Assembly (NCBI GenBank): GCA_010909165.1
Contig: VJWM01000107.1
Location: forward strand, 186,001-250,000
Direction of reading: 5' to 3'
DNA: 64,000 nucleotides
Source: Anthoceros angustus
Taxonomy: Eukaryota; Streptophyta; Anthocerotopsida; Anthocerotales; Anthocerotaceae
Shown: piece after piece, positions 11,050 through 22,739 of the stretch
Position numbering within the stretch: position 1 is the stretch's first letter
Layout: each line of letters opens with the position of its first letter
Position numbers and translations under genes: made by a program
The notes under the pieces: model-generated
The model's database searches: none
The model's input: the letters and a program-made list of their open reading frames with translations, nothing else
What the model was told of the DNA's origin: nothing

Positions 11050-12118
11050 CATGTTCTACAGGTGGTCGTGTGACTTGGTTGGAGAGCTGCCCACACACCA
11101 AGAGGAATGTGCTATGTCATGGTTATGCTTAGCAAGTGGATCGAATTGGTGGCCCTCCCGAACAAGACGAGATGTAGTACGAGCTAGGCCTTTCTCCATC
11201 ATGTCTTGAGCAGATTTGGAGCTTGTGTTGAGTGACTCACCGACCAAGGAATTGAATTTCATGGTGAGTTCCAGAATTTGTTGGATAGTGCCCTTACCGA
11301 CCATAGGAGGACTTCATGGGATCACCCACAAGCGGATGGACTTGCGGAGCGCATGGTTCCAATAGTAAAACAAGGACTGAGAAAATTGTGTTTAGCTAGA
11401 CAACATTGCAAGGATTGGGACCTTTTCCTCCCCTACATATATTACTATGGGCTACCGTATGTCCAAGCATGCTAGCCTCAACAACTTTTCTTCTTACTTG
11501 CTGTTTGAAAGGGAGCCTTTGCCACCTGCTGCCATTGTAGCTCAAATGGAGCTGGCAGTAGATACTTGGACAGCCCCGCTGTTTGGGCTAAAGTGGTGGC
11601 TGAACGAGCTGCTTTATTTCGCTAGGTGATGCCCATGGCCATGCACCATTTGCAGATTGCGCAACATCGTCACACCTTGCGATAAGCCCATGTGAGGGGA
11701 GGAAGTTATTGCCCCAAGCTGTGAAAATTTCAAGTTGGGAACAACATTTACTTGCAGCAGCAAAAATCTGATACTTTGGATGCTTCAGCGAGTAGGCACA
11801 TTCTTCGGGTGAAGACGGTGCATGAAAATGGTATGCTGGTGCTGATGGACGGACCATCTCCGACAATTCCAACAATTGCACACCCTCTCACCTGCCCAAC
11901 TTGGACCCTATCATCGTCATAACCAGTTGGGTCCCTCCTATTGACTTGCCTTGTCAAATCTGCCAGTGCACATATGATGCAGATAAGATGCTTTTGTGTG
12001 ATGGGTTGAATGCTAGAGTTCACTTGTTTTGTTTGACACCTTTATTGCCTGACGTGCCATATGGTTTGTGGTTTTGCCTTGCTTGTACAGCTCAAGGTCG
12101 GGCACCTCGCCGATCATA
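11050..12118 (+). mobile_element. Ty3/gypsy integrase remnant with a PHD-finger-like tail
   Basis: Broken frames encode the gypsy integrase core (FYRWSCDLVGELPT near 11050, KWIELVALPNKT near 11135 in shifted frames), the motif DHPQADGLAERM at about 11316, and WDLFLPYI and MGYRMSKHASLN to about 11500. At 11934-12100 the following sequence encodes CQICQCTYDADKMLLCDG, VHLFC and GLWFCLAC, spaced as in a PHD zinc finger. The fourth metal ligand (expected CDGC) is leucine. Several stops and frame changes make the element non-functional. Upstream polymerase domains and the LTRs are not found. Confidence 0.75.
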
Positions 12119-13065
12119 GGCCCTGATTGTCCATCGTCTCCAATTTGGGGGAGGGATGGCAGGGGCGGGTATGAGGATGTGACCGCCCACTTTGCTAGTT
12201 GTGGCTAAGTTGTCCCAAGGGGTCATCCGTGTTAGCTGGATAGCTGCTTGCTAGAGGATGTAGGCTGCAATGTTAACCGAGCAAGCTTTGTGTTCTTGGG
12301 CTTTCCTTGTGATGTGCTTAGCTAGATGCATGGGTGATTTTGTCTAACGCTGATGTAAGTGTAAGCATCCTGTTTTGCACGACACCACTACTTTGGTTGG
12401 AGAAAAAACATATTTCAGATGAAGTTAATACATATAGGATGTAGCCTCTTCCTTGCAGGGCTCTTGAAATAGGTTGTGGATCCACCTAGTCCACTGACGT
12501 GGAACTCAAAAACTACATAATATTCTCAAAACATTTTATCCTTGTGAACTTGCTAACTTTATGAGACTTATTGAAGTTTTTCTTACTTGGTTGGACAACT
12601 TGATAACAAATTTCAACCCTAAACCCTAACTTCTCGAAACTTCCCTTACTGATCTTTAATAAACCATACCGCCTTCCTTTTCAGTGCACCTATTTTCCGA
12701 GCTGCCTAGAGAAGACTATTAGTGATGATTAGTTTGCAAGAATTCCCAAGGTCAACAGCTACCTTGCACAAAAATCCATCCTTAGAGCATTAGCATGCTA
12801 AATCAACGCAGTAGGACATGACCTTGCCCTCGCAGGGCTAAAAGCGGTGTATTGGATTGACGTATTAACAACAACCAGCTACACACGAAGCTAACATAAA
12901 ATCAAATGGGATGAATTGAATTCTGTGCATTGCACAAAAGTATTTAGAATTAGATCACAATAGCTTGTCATGTTTAAATGGGACTATCTCAGGACGTTGA
13001 ACATCAAAATTTGTGATACACATACATAGTACATGCTGCACCTACTTACGGTATTTACCAAAAAT
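12119..13065. other. AT-rich intergenic DNA
   Basis: No gene is seen. A short telomere-like CCCTAAACCCTAA string lies at about 12617-12630. The right end is 3' flank of the P450 gene. Confidence 0.5.
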
Positions 13066-15490
13066 CTACAATTTGAAAATCCGGACCGGATAGCCGTCTT
13101 TGGGCCGGGGATGCGGAAGGAACTGAAGGTTTTGGTCGCTCTTAGGGTTAACGGGCTCCCACCTGGAATAAGAAGCAGCAACAGTGCGTTGAAGCAAACG
13201 GAAACGGGAAAAAGGCAAATGCGACGACTCTTGTATGGCAGTAACAGACTTTCAATGTACCTGTAGGTGAGCAGCAAGTGGTACATGAAGACAGTGATCT
13301 CGAGCTTGGCCAACTCATTGCCTGGGCACAAACGGTAACCTGCACCGAAGGGCGTGAACATTCCTCCCTTGAGCTTGATTTTCTGGCAAGACGAGACGAA
13401 CAAAACAGTCAGCTGATGTTTTTGTGTCCACTGCGGAAAGACAATCCAGTGAGCGAATTCAATTGTTTGGCAGTGGCTTACATCCCAGCGATCGGGGTCG
13501 AATTTCTTGGGGTCGGGATAAACTTCCGGGTCCAGATGCACCACCCTGAACCAGGGCTGCACGAACCAGCCCTTGGGAATCGTGTGGCCTGACACAACAC
13601 AATTTGACTTGTGACAACCTTGGGTGCACTGCATTGCATTCCACTGCACTGCCTGCACAGAAGGATAGCAGCACCAATTTCAGGTCTGCAGCAAACCCAC
13701 TTACCGTTCACTTGGATGTCAGACTTGACCTGCCGGAACACCATAGGGGACACGTTCACCAGCCTGAGGGTCTCGTCGATGACCTTGGAGATATAAGTCA
13801 TGCTCTTGTACTCGCCGAAAGTGAGGGGTTCTCCAGGCACTTTGGCATCGTGCACTTTCCGTACTTCGGCCTGCCAGGGCCAGAGCATGGAATTTGTGAG
13901 CAAGAAAGGCAATTTCTTTCCTTTCCTTTCCTTTCCTTTCCTTTCCTTTCCTTTCCTTTCCTTTCCTTTCCTTTCCTTTCCTTTCCTTTCCTTTCCTTTC
14001 CTTTCCTTTCCTTTCCTTTCCTTTCCTTTCCTTTCCTTTCCTTTCCTTTCCTTTCCTTTCCTTTCCTTTCCTTTCCTTTCCTTTCCTTTCCTTTCCTTTC
14101 CTTTCCTTTCCTTTCCTTTCCTTTCCTTTCCTTTCCTTTCCTTTCCTTTCCTTTCCTTGCCATGCGATATATGCATTAAAAAAATGCTTCCATGCCCATA
14201 TTTTGGACGTAGATGCGACGTACCAGAGCTTTCTTCCAGACGTGGGGGTGCTGGTAGAGCAGAATCATGATCCACAGCCCGGTGTGGGCGGACGACTCGT
14301 GGCCTGCAAGCAGGTAGACGATGAGCGTGTCGATGATTTCTTCATCTGTCAGCTTCTTGCCGTCTTCGTCCACGTTTGCCATCATCGCCTCCAACACGTC
14401 ATTGTGCACCTCGTTCTTCTCCTGGGTGCTCCTCCTCTTGTCGATGATGCCTTGCAGGATGACGTTCAACCTTTTGCGGGACTGCGCCATGACCACGGGC
14501 TGGAGTGAGTGGCTGCTTCCACGTTGTCCACAGCCCAAAATTGTCATCCAAAGGGATTTGGGGTTGGGGCTCACCTTGAGGGATCTGTAGTAGGCGGTGC
14601 CTGGAAGCTTGATCGGCATTGCTCGGAGGCCGTGAACAAATTCCAAGAACTCGTTGCACAGTGCCGTGCATTCGGGGCCCGGCTTGTAGCTGATGAACAA
14701 GGCGGAGATCACCTGGAAGGTGAACTGCGGCACTCACGAGTGGCAGGACTCAGTTCCAATTCCGCGAGTGCATAATCAGGCAGGCATCAAAGCATGAATT
14801 GAGATGCCGAATGGCACAAGGATTTCAATCACTGACCAGCTTCAGATGGTCGTAGCCACTCACGGAGTCCTTCTTGCTCCAGGCCTCGAACTCCTCCTTC
14901 ACCATGGCCTCGATCCGGGGAATGAAGTTCTTCAAGATGTGAGGACCGTTGATGGAGTCGTAGGTGAGCCTGCGCAGCCGCTTGTGCTCCTCTCCCTCAA
15001 TGGCGGTGAAGGACTTCTTCCCCAGGATGGTCCTGGTGGACTGCGGCCACCCGGACACGAACACGTCGTTCCGGTTCATCACCAGCTTGTTCATCTCCGG
15101 CGTGGTGGACAGAATTGCTGGCTGGAAAAACATGTAGGTCTTGTACAGCCCGGACTGTTTCCCAAACCTGCATTGAGGGCAGAGCTCAGAATTCGCACGT
15201 GATGCAAAACAAGAATTTTGCAAGCTTGCAATCCGATGAACCCACCTGGAGATGAAGCCATTCATGAAGGAGTCGGGGTCCTTGGACTTGAATGCGCGGA
15301 TGAAAGGCAGCATGGTGCCGATGAGCGGCCATCCCATGTCCCCGGGAGGCAGAGGGCCCTGCCCGCTCAGAAGTTTGGGCTCGTAGAGCCAGGAATTGAG
15401 GTTTTTGAGCAAGGTGAAGAGCACTCCTGCTCCCACGGCAAGCAGAGAGAGCCCCACAGGCGAGAGCAACTCCATGGCCACGTTTGCCAT
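13066..15490 (-). CDS. CYP88-family cytochrome P450 (ent-kaurenoic acid oxidase-like)
   Basis: CYP88 enzymes are ER-bound P450s that oxidise ent-kaurenoic acid to GA12 in gibberellin biosynthesis. Eight exons join in phase into 491 codons plus stop: 15490-15246, 15167-14837, 14724-14575, 14481-14224, 13870-13705, 13588-13482, 13382-13261 and 13162-13066. That is the normal family length. An N-terminal membrane anchor is followed by PPGDMGWPLIGTMLPF, the HKRLRRLT segment, the I-helix AGHESSAH, the K-helix ETLR, KKFDPDRW and the haem loop FGAGYRLCPG with the cysteine ligand. The C-terminus FLPHPRPKDGYPVRI matches CYP88 better than other P450 clans. All key residues are present, so it looks functional. 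In seed-free plants the product could be a GA precursor or another kaurenoid. The 353 bp intron at 13871-14223 holds a long microsatellite. Confidence 0.92.
13916..14155. repeat. Perfect (CTTTC)n microsatellite, 48 units
   Basis: 240 bp of uninterrupted CTTTC lies inside intron 4 of the CYP88 gene. On the transcribed strand it is GAAAG, purine-only. It has no stop codon in several frames and so produces spurious Lys/Glu/Gly and Phe/Leu/Ser/Pro frames. Confidence 0.99.
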
Positions 15491-17860
15491 GCTCAGCTGC
15501 TCCCAAGCACTCGTTGACTTCCGGCCGGCACCCGAGCTTGCGGATGCAGAACTCGCCTAGGACACGCGTGCGGAACAGTCCAGGACTGCATATGTAGTAG
15601 TAGTGGCATGCGTTGACAGAGAGATGGTCGTGAGCGGGTGGTAAAGCAATGCGCAATGTCTGCTGTTGCTAACAGGGTCTCGGTGAATTGCTGGAAGGGG
15701 GCTGAATGAAGGAATATCTAGGGATGGCCTGTAGCAAGCTTGCTAAATATTCCTCACCTGCGAGTGGCTAGAGCAGCATATATGTCAAGCAGATTCCAGC
15801 GACGAGGAGGACACAAGAGGCCACGGAGGCCTGAAGGTACAGGGCATCTTACCGCGGCTAACACGTCCGAGAAGTTTGGGATATGTCGTTTGCTGCTGCT
15901 TGCGAGCTCTGCATCCGGTAAGGGAATCCCAGCCGCAAGTTGGAATCCGAGCCGCAAGTCAGATTCGGCTGTTGCGGTTGGAAATGGTGGGCCAAGAGGG
16001 AGGAGGCGTTGAAAGATACGCTGTGTTTGTTGTTGCGTAATTCTGTCGTCTTCTTCCAAGAGCTGATCCAATGCAAATTATCCGCGAGGACGCTGGTGTC
16101 GCGGCTCGCCTCGTAGGCGTTCACCAACATTCGTAGATGTGGCTACTTGCTTGGCTTCGCCCCTCGCGGTCGGGCCCGGGAATGATTGGCGGCTGAAGAA
16201 CGGAGGCAGTGCAGCGCGGGGTACCGCAGGGGATGCATGAGACGTGTCAATACTTGGCTGTGCTCAATGCGGAGAGCAGAAAGGACAGCTGGCCAGACCG
16301 AACATGCAAGCTTGAAATTCCGACGTCGATCGCGGAAGGTGTGTGCAAGATCGGGTGCACACTGCGGATTTGTTTGCAAACAGGTAGATTGTCGCTCTTG
16401 TCATCTTCCCTCGGCTTCAGTTCACTTGAGGTGGTGCAGGTGTCAACCTAGCCTTTGACGAGAGGAGGTGCTGGAGTGAAATGCTGCTCCGAGGGCTGTT
16501 CCTAGGGCCGTCCCGGATCGCAATCTCGAATTATGGAGAATTGATGATGGCGCGATGCTGAGGTCGTGAATGATGAGGTCGTGTATAGAGAGGAATTTGT
16601 CAGTGGATCGGTTGCAACTTGGTTGAGAATTGTTTATGGTGTTTGTCAGTATCTACGCACTCCAGTGCGTAGGGTGTCAGAGTGTGTCACAGACTGGAAA
16701 GCAATGCTTACATATGTATTTATTATGCAGCTGCAGCACGGTGGCCATGCCATTGCTGTTAGCATTGCTGTGATCTGGAAGCAGCTACATGCATAGCTAA
16801 TAAGCCGAGGTTGCGTGGGGGTGGCGGAGATGTGCACGGAAGCCGATGCTGCAAAAAGGTACATATCTACCTACTCTCGGCCCACCTACCGACGCCACGC
16901 GCCATCAAGGCCCGGGAATGGCGACTCGGGAGAAGCGCACATGGACTTTTTGCGGAGGCCACTTTGTTATCAGTGCAAATGCTTGGTGCATGGAATGTTT
17001 CTTTTTAGGGCAAGCGCACATGGACTTGAGTTCCTACTTCCTAGCCTGCGTTCTTCACACAGTCCCAGACACGAATAGTGTGCGATTGTCACGGTAGGGA
17101 AACATGGGGTAGAACGCACAAGACGAGACACGCCGCCACGACAAGCCCTGGCTGGGGCCTGCGGCAGCAGCTGCAACTGGAGCCTGCAGGTGGCACCAGA
17201 CTTGGAGCTCAGCTATTATGTAAGAAATTTGACATGGTCCCATCCATTTTACATCACCTTGGCCCTGCCTGGCATTTCACCGTCTTACATCACGTACATA
17301 TAAGTCTGCTCCCCTGCTGGCAGATGGGTGCACAACAGAACAGAACCTTGGCCAAGGCGATCGAGGGCAACCGCTGTGGCAGTGGAGGCGGAGGGGTGCA
17401 CCTTGCTCTGTCCCAGCCTCCCAGGCACCAGGGGTGTAAAGTGTAAAGCAAGGCTGGCCCTGGCGGTCTGCTGTTACAGCATCTACATGTGTCCCATCAA
17501 CATTCGATTCCCCATCAGCCTGAGCAGCAGGCGCACAACCAGGAGTCGGACAGGGCAGTGATGGGGCAGACGGGAGTGCAGTGCCAGCCAGCGTCCCAGT
17601 TTGAAGAAAGCGGGTGGAGTGAGAGTCACGGGCAGGGACGAGGACAGCACCACCTGCTTGCTTACAAATGAAGCCCCTATCCAGGTAGGTATTGAGGAAC
17701 GTAATATTGCCTACATAAGCTGAAACGTGAAGAAGGGATGTGGATGTACATGTGTGTAGAGTGGAGGCCGTCCCTTGGGCCGCGTGTGAAGCTGCTGGGC
17801 TGCACGGACATGGACAGCGTTAATGGCAAGACATGCCTGGCCCGCTCGACATGCCAGGCC

Positions 17861-17908
17861 TGCTACTGCTATTGCTATTGCTATTGCTATTGCTAGTGCT
17901 AGTGCTAC
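17861..17908. repeat. TGCTAT hexanucleotide microsatellite
   Basis: Imperfect tandem TGCTAT/TGCTAG units. Confidence 0.9.
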
Positions 17909-18203
17909 AGGCTACAGCGGGTACGTACCATCCGATCCCCACAGCTAGGCTTACCCTGTAAGTATCTCAACGGTCAAATAATTGCACGGCTGCCTACTCC
18001 CAAAGCCCAAACCTACCCTGGTTGCAGAGCCCAGAGGCCAAGGCCAAGCCCTGGGGCTGGCAAAGGCATCGGATGAGATCCTTGCAGCGTGCCGCGTGTC
18101 GATCACTCATTGCAAAAAGGGGTGGCTGTCAAGACACAGGCAGATGCCCTTACATGCCGTCATGTATGTATGATGGTTGGCAGTGGCTTCAAGTTGTGGC
18201 ACC

Positions 18204-18363
18204 CGTTGCCATGGCCGTTGCCGTTGCCGTTGCCGTTGCCGCTAGCGGCCCATGGCCATGGCCCTGGCCCTGGCCCTGGCCCTGGCCCTGCCCCTGCCCC
18301 TGCCACTGCCCCTGGCCCTGGCCCTGGCCCTGGCCCTGCCCCTGCTCCTGCCCCTGCCCCTGC
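18204..18363. repeat. GCCGTT / GCCCTG hexanucleotide tract
   Basis: About 160 bp of tandem hexamers, first GCCGTT then GGCCCT and CCCTGC variants. It is low complexity and open in several frames, and I do not consider it coding. Confidence 0.9.
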
Positions 18364-19956
18364 ATTTGTTTTCATTTTCCTCCCGTGCCCGCGCCGCCCA
18401 GATTTGCTTTGCACGATATCATAAAAGAAGCAATCGCTGACCTCGGATGCCATGCCTGGCAGTGGCAGAGGCAGAGACAGAGGCAGCGCGACAGTGCGCC
18501 AGTAGGTGCCTTTCGTTGGCTTGCAGCATCATCACACATATATAGTCTATAGTCCTTTTCATGAAACGGCCACCAGGCCAGGCCAGGGCCCGGCCCGGCC
18601 GGTCTGCTGCCACAACAAGACACAGGCGGCTAGCTGGTGCTGGACCATTGGTGTGTGCAAATCGTAGACAGGCGGTGGCCGAGGGGGCCCCACCATTGAC
18701 GCAGTGTACATATGTACATACATGTGTAGGTATACATACGCCTGGTTTGTGCGTCGGTATAGGAGGGCGATGACATACAGACATATCCGGATGGGGTGAG
18801 ACGGGACTCGGGAGACGCGGGTAATAAATGCTTGTGTGTGTGTGGACGATTTGGAGATAGGATTCCCAGTCAGTTTCCTCCCCCTTTCGATTTCAACTTT
18901 GAACAAGGGAGAGTGCGTGCCTTCCACTTTCCAATTCCTTGCCGCGTCTGTTGAAGAGAGAAGTCTGTTGGAGTCTTGGAGAGTCTGTTGCGAAAAATCC
19001 CCAAATGGACGAGACGTAGTGTAGACTGTAGAGCATGGGCCAGTCACCGGATGGATGGGATTCTGTCACCACGGCTTCCAATTTGCTGCCCTGCTCTGCC
19101 ATGTGACACATTTCAACCGACGTGGGCCCCGCGGCGGGCGTGCGGGTCCCACCCCGGGGCTCGGGCTCCTGCTCTGCTCCTGCTCCTCACCGCCGCTACG
19201 CGTCTCGGCCCTATTGCACAGAGCTGCGTCAAGTGCGTACACAGCAGGTGGCCGTGGAGCTGTGGAAGGGAACTCCCGGAATCGCGATTGCCATTTGCCA
19301 TGGCCGCGTCGCCCTGTAGGTGAAAGGTGGGCGAAACAGTGTTGCAGTGCAGTGCAGTTGCCGTGCTGGGTGGATAGTGCACAAGTGCGGAGTGAAGTGA
19401 AGCGGAGTAGCAGTAGCGTCGTGTGCAGTGCAGTGCAGTGCATGAGTGCAGAGCATACAGCATAGGCATACGCTAGTGCAGGCCAGGCCAGGCCAGGCTC
19501 CTGGCCGAGTGCAGTGTCACGGTGTGTCCTTCTCGTCTCTTCCATCCCCCACCGCCCAGTCTACTCCCACAACAGCCAGCCGCTGCTTCGCTTCCAAGTC
19601 TCTCTTTTCTCGTTTCGTTTCCGCGCGGCCCTCCTCTCCGCTCCTGCTCCTGCTCCTGCTCCTGCTCCAGAAGCGTCTGGGTCTTGTCTTGTCCCTTCCG
19701 GCCCGGGCCGATCTTTCCGCTCCCCGTTCCCTCTCCCTTTCCCTTTCCCTTGCCCTGCACAGGGGTTTGCCGCTTTTGGCTAACGCGCCTGCCTCCCCGT
19801 CGGCAGCGGGTCAGGGCCAGCGACACATTCCCCCACCCTCCGGCACTGGGCACGGCCTTTCTTTCTTGCTTGCTTTGCATGTTGCAACTCCCTGCGCCTT
19901 ACAGAGCCTGTCCACCATCGAATCCAGCCCCAGGCCCCCGGGCAGTCTTCAGGCGG

Positions 19957-20022
19957 AAGGAAGGAAGAAAGGCGGGAGGAAGGAAGAAAGGCGGGAGGAA
20001 GGAAGGAAGGAAGGAAGGCAGA
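19957..20022. repeat. GGAA/GAAA purine tract
   Basis: Tandem GGAAGGAAGAAAGGCGG units, an 18-19 bp motif repeated and then decaying to GGAA units. Confidence 0.85.
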
Positions 20023-20249
20023 AGGGAAGCTTCCGGCTGCCGGGCCGGTGCGCCATTCCGCTACCTTGTCCCCTTCTCCACTCCTCTCCTGGCCTCTCCT
20101 CTCCTTGCCTTGCCGCACCTGCACTGCCCTGCTGCAAATTACACTGGCCTGGGCGCTCACCTACCTCTCTTCACCGGTGCTCTCGGCTCCCCTTCTCCTG
20201 TTCTGCCCCGCCGCATCCCTGGCCCCCAGCTCCACCATGCCCTGCTGCC

Positions 20250-22025
20250 ATGGTGGTGCTCAGTAGGTCCAGCACCGACCGCGCCCGGGCCCTCTCGCGC
20301 GCCGCCTCCTCCGTCACCACTGTGGACCAGCCCCAGCAACAGCCCCCGGCTCAAGAGGGGGGACCCAAGAAAGGTAACGCTAGGAAATCCGGGAGAACCC
20401 GTCTGGTGTCCAGGCAGCAGCAGGAAGCACGAGCTGGAGTAGAAGCAAAGCCAGCAGCAGCGGCTGTCACCCAGGTTCCCCAGGTGCAGGCGCAGGCGCA
20501 GGCGCAAGCGCAGGAGCTGGTGTCCAGACCGCAGCTCCAAGCCGCCCAGCAAATGGAGGATCCGGACACCTTCAGCTGTTACAGTAGCATAGAGTGGAGG
20601 AAGCGGACGATGCTGGAATTGTTTGGGGACGACACTCTCCCCGACCAAGACGACTTGGAACCCGAGTCGGAGGAATGCCACACCAGTGCCAGCTTCACTA
20701 GCCCAGGGGAGTCCGACCTTGAACTTCAACCTCACCTCCTCCACGAACGTGGGGATGGACATGGAGAAGGGCATGGGCTTGCGCATGCGCATGTACATGT
20801 ACATGCTTCCAGCAGTGGGAGTGGCACTCCCTTGCACCAGGAGCTCACCAGCTGCAGCGACAGCGATCACCGGTACCCCTGGAGCAGCACCCACAGGTAG
20901 CTCGTCCGCTGATGACAGCCATGAATTCATGCCTGCTGCTTCCGGGTCGGGTCCGGTCCCCTCCGATCATCAAACCCTAGTCTGAACGTTTGCTTGTCTT
21001 CCCGCTCACTGCAGGTCGTCTTCCAATTCCGCCTCCGCCTCCGCCTCCGCCTCCGCCTCCGCCTCTTCGGAGCCCAGCAGGCAAAAACAGCGGAGACAGC
21101 TTGCCAGGCACCTTCGTGTCGAGCTTCCGCATCGCGCTGTCAAGAGAGCCAGATCCGACACTTGCAGGAAATCATCCCATTCCAACGTCTCTCATTCCGT
21201 GCCCGGCCCTTCCGATTGTGGCACCAGTGGGATGGACGGTCTTAGCCTGCTGTTAGAGGTGGCTCGGGGGGTCTCTGAATGCGAATGCCGCGGGACGGGA
21301 GCAGGATCAGCATCAGGATCAGCATCAGGAGTGGACAGTGTCTCGCACTCGGTGCAGTCGCCTGCTTCGCCGCAGCCATCCCAACATTCGGCTTCCACCA
21401 CGGCAACCTTGCAGAGCAGCGTCAAGGCGGATCCGGACGGCGTCTCCGCTACGACCCACAAGCACAGCACTCCCAAGAAGCGCGCCGACGGCAACATACA
21501 GGGGCCCACCTCGGCCAGAAGATCGTCTCCCGCTGTACTTCCGGCCGCTGCCCATAAGGACTCGCAATGCAGCGCCCAAGGGAGTTCTGGTGGGCAGAAG
21601 CGCAAGAATTCTGGCTCTCCCAGAATCACCAAGGATGCGAGCACGGGCAAGGAGTGGCAGGCTGTGGCAGCCGAGGACGAGCCCGAGGACGAGGAATGCT
21701 GTGCCGACACATCGAGGCCTGGCCTCATGCCATGGAATCGGATGAAAGCGGGGAAGGGGCTGGGAAGTCGCCGCTACCGCCTCCTCTCCAGCATGCTCTG
21801 CTAGTGCACTACAAGTTTTTCCAAGGGTTTGGACGTGACTTGCCAGGGACACCGCCCACCTTCATCCCCCTTCTTCGATCCAGGAAATTTTTTGGCGGGA
21901 TGCTCGACCCCAGGGTCTCACCGCACATGCATCGATCGGCGAGTATGGCCTCGGTCGACGGCGACCTGATCATGTCGCCACACGGCGACGCCTCCATTCC
22001 AGTAACGCCCGCAAGTAGCCTTTAG
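20250..22025 (+). CDS. Unrecognised Ser/Ala/Gln-rich protein
   Basis: I do not recognise a domain. The start is the ATG at 20250 (CTGCCATGGTG context). Exon 1 runs to 20896, and a GT-AG intron at 20897-21014 joins in phase to exon 2 at 21015. The protein has a Gln/Ala repeat near residues 80-90, a more ordered segment (FSCYSSIEWRKRTMLELF), a His/Val run, an (SA)n run encoded by CTCCGC repeats, a basic KKR-type stretch and acidic clusters, as in a nuclear regulatory protein. In the exon 2 frame the stop is at 21804. From about 21740 another frame looks coding (HYKFFQGFGRDLPGTPP to VTPASSL) and ends at 22025. A missing base near 21720-21745, or an intron at 21590-21660 (length fits the phase change), would join them. 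Function unknown. Confidence 0.5.
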
Positions 22026-22739
22026 ACGACAAGAGCAGAAGCAGAGGAGATTTCATGTGGGAAGGAATTTCACCGGCATTGCAACGTAGATAGGTGACAG
22101 GGAGCTAGGGAAGCCGCAGCAGGACTGCAAGGCATTCTGATCCGGCAGGCCTGCCTGTGTACACGAAGCTTGTAAATAGGATGAGGATTCAGGACACCAA
22201 ACATGTGCTCAAGGCAGGCAACGTTGCTAGCACAGCATAGCATTGTATGTCTAGGCATGAGCTGTTGTAAGTAGTAGGGTTGAACATGACAGCGATGAAT
22301 CCAGCCTGTTCCTCGGCCTAGCTAGGCCTGTTGGCAAGAATCCTTCCGATTTAGATAAATCTGCTTCTTTGAATTGCTGCCAATTCTGTCTTGTGCCTGT
22401 TGCTATTGCGAATGCAGGAGGTTTCGATTTCCAATGTCGGACGTGTGGAAGAGAGGTGCTTGATGAAGGGAGAGCCGGAAGGACGCCGAGCGCTGGCACC
22501 CGGCGCAACATTGTCAGCAGGGAGGGGAGCTCGGGACTGCAACGGACTCCGTTACGGTACGTGCGGGACTGAGGGCGCCGTGCACCGGGCGGCCGGGGAG
22601 GCCGGGCCCCGCCCCTTCGATAATTTGTGGATCACGCAACAATCGAGGCAGGCCTGGCCATACCGTGCTACGGCTCCTTCCGCCTCCCGGCCTCCATACA
22701 TACATTGACATGCTACTGCTCATGAATACGGTACTAGTG
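22026..22739. other. Intergenic, nothing recognised
   Basis: Likely holds the 3' untranslated region of the preceding gene. No further coding or RNA signal is seen. Confidence 0.45.

Larger units (their letters stand above)
15491..20249. other. Long intergenic region rich in low-complexity sequence
   Basis: I find no protein family on either strand over this 4.8 kb. The left part is the upstream region of the CYP88 gene. The part from about 19540 to 20249 is very pyrimidine-rich on the + strand and may be the 5' leader of the gene that starts at 20250. Long open frames here are biased-composition artefacts. Confidence 0.5.

Noticed and set aside
12616-12630. CCCTAAACCCTAA and similar words near 8395 and 58232
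   Set aside because: They are only one or two telomere units and too short to call interstitial telomeric repeats.
13478-14275. Long open frames on both strands with Lys/Glu/Gly or Phe/Leu/Ser/Pro repeats
   Set aside because: They are the translation of the stop-free CTTTC microsatellite, which lies in an intron of the CYP88 gene.
19446-20249. Upstream extension of the 20250 gene by 268 codons
   Set aside because: The sequence is pyrimidine-rich leader-like DNA with microsatellites and no protein character.
20157-20930. 257-codon open frame on the - strand and similar frames at 21192-21852
   Set aside because: They are shadows of the GC-rich, low-complexity gene on the + strand.
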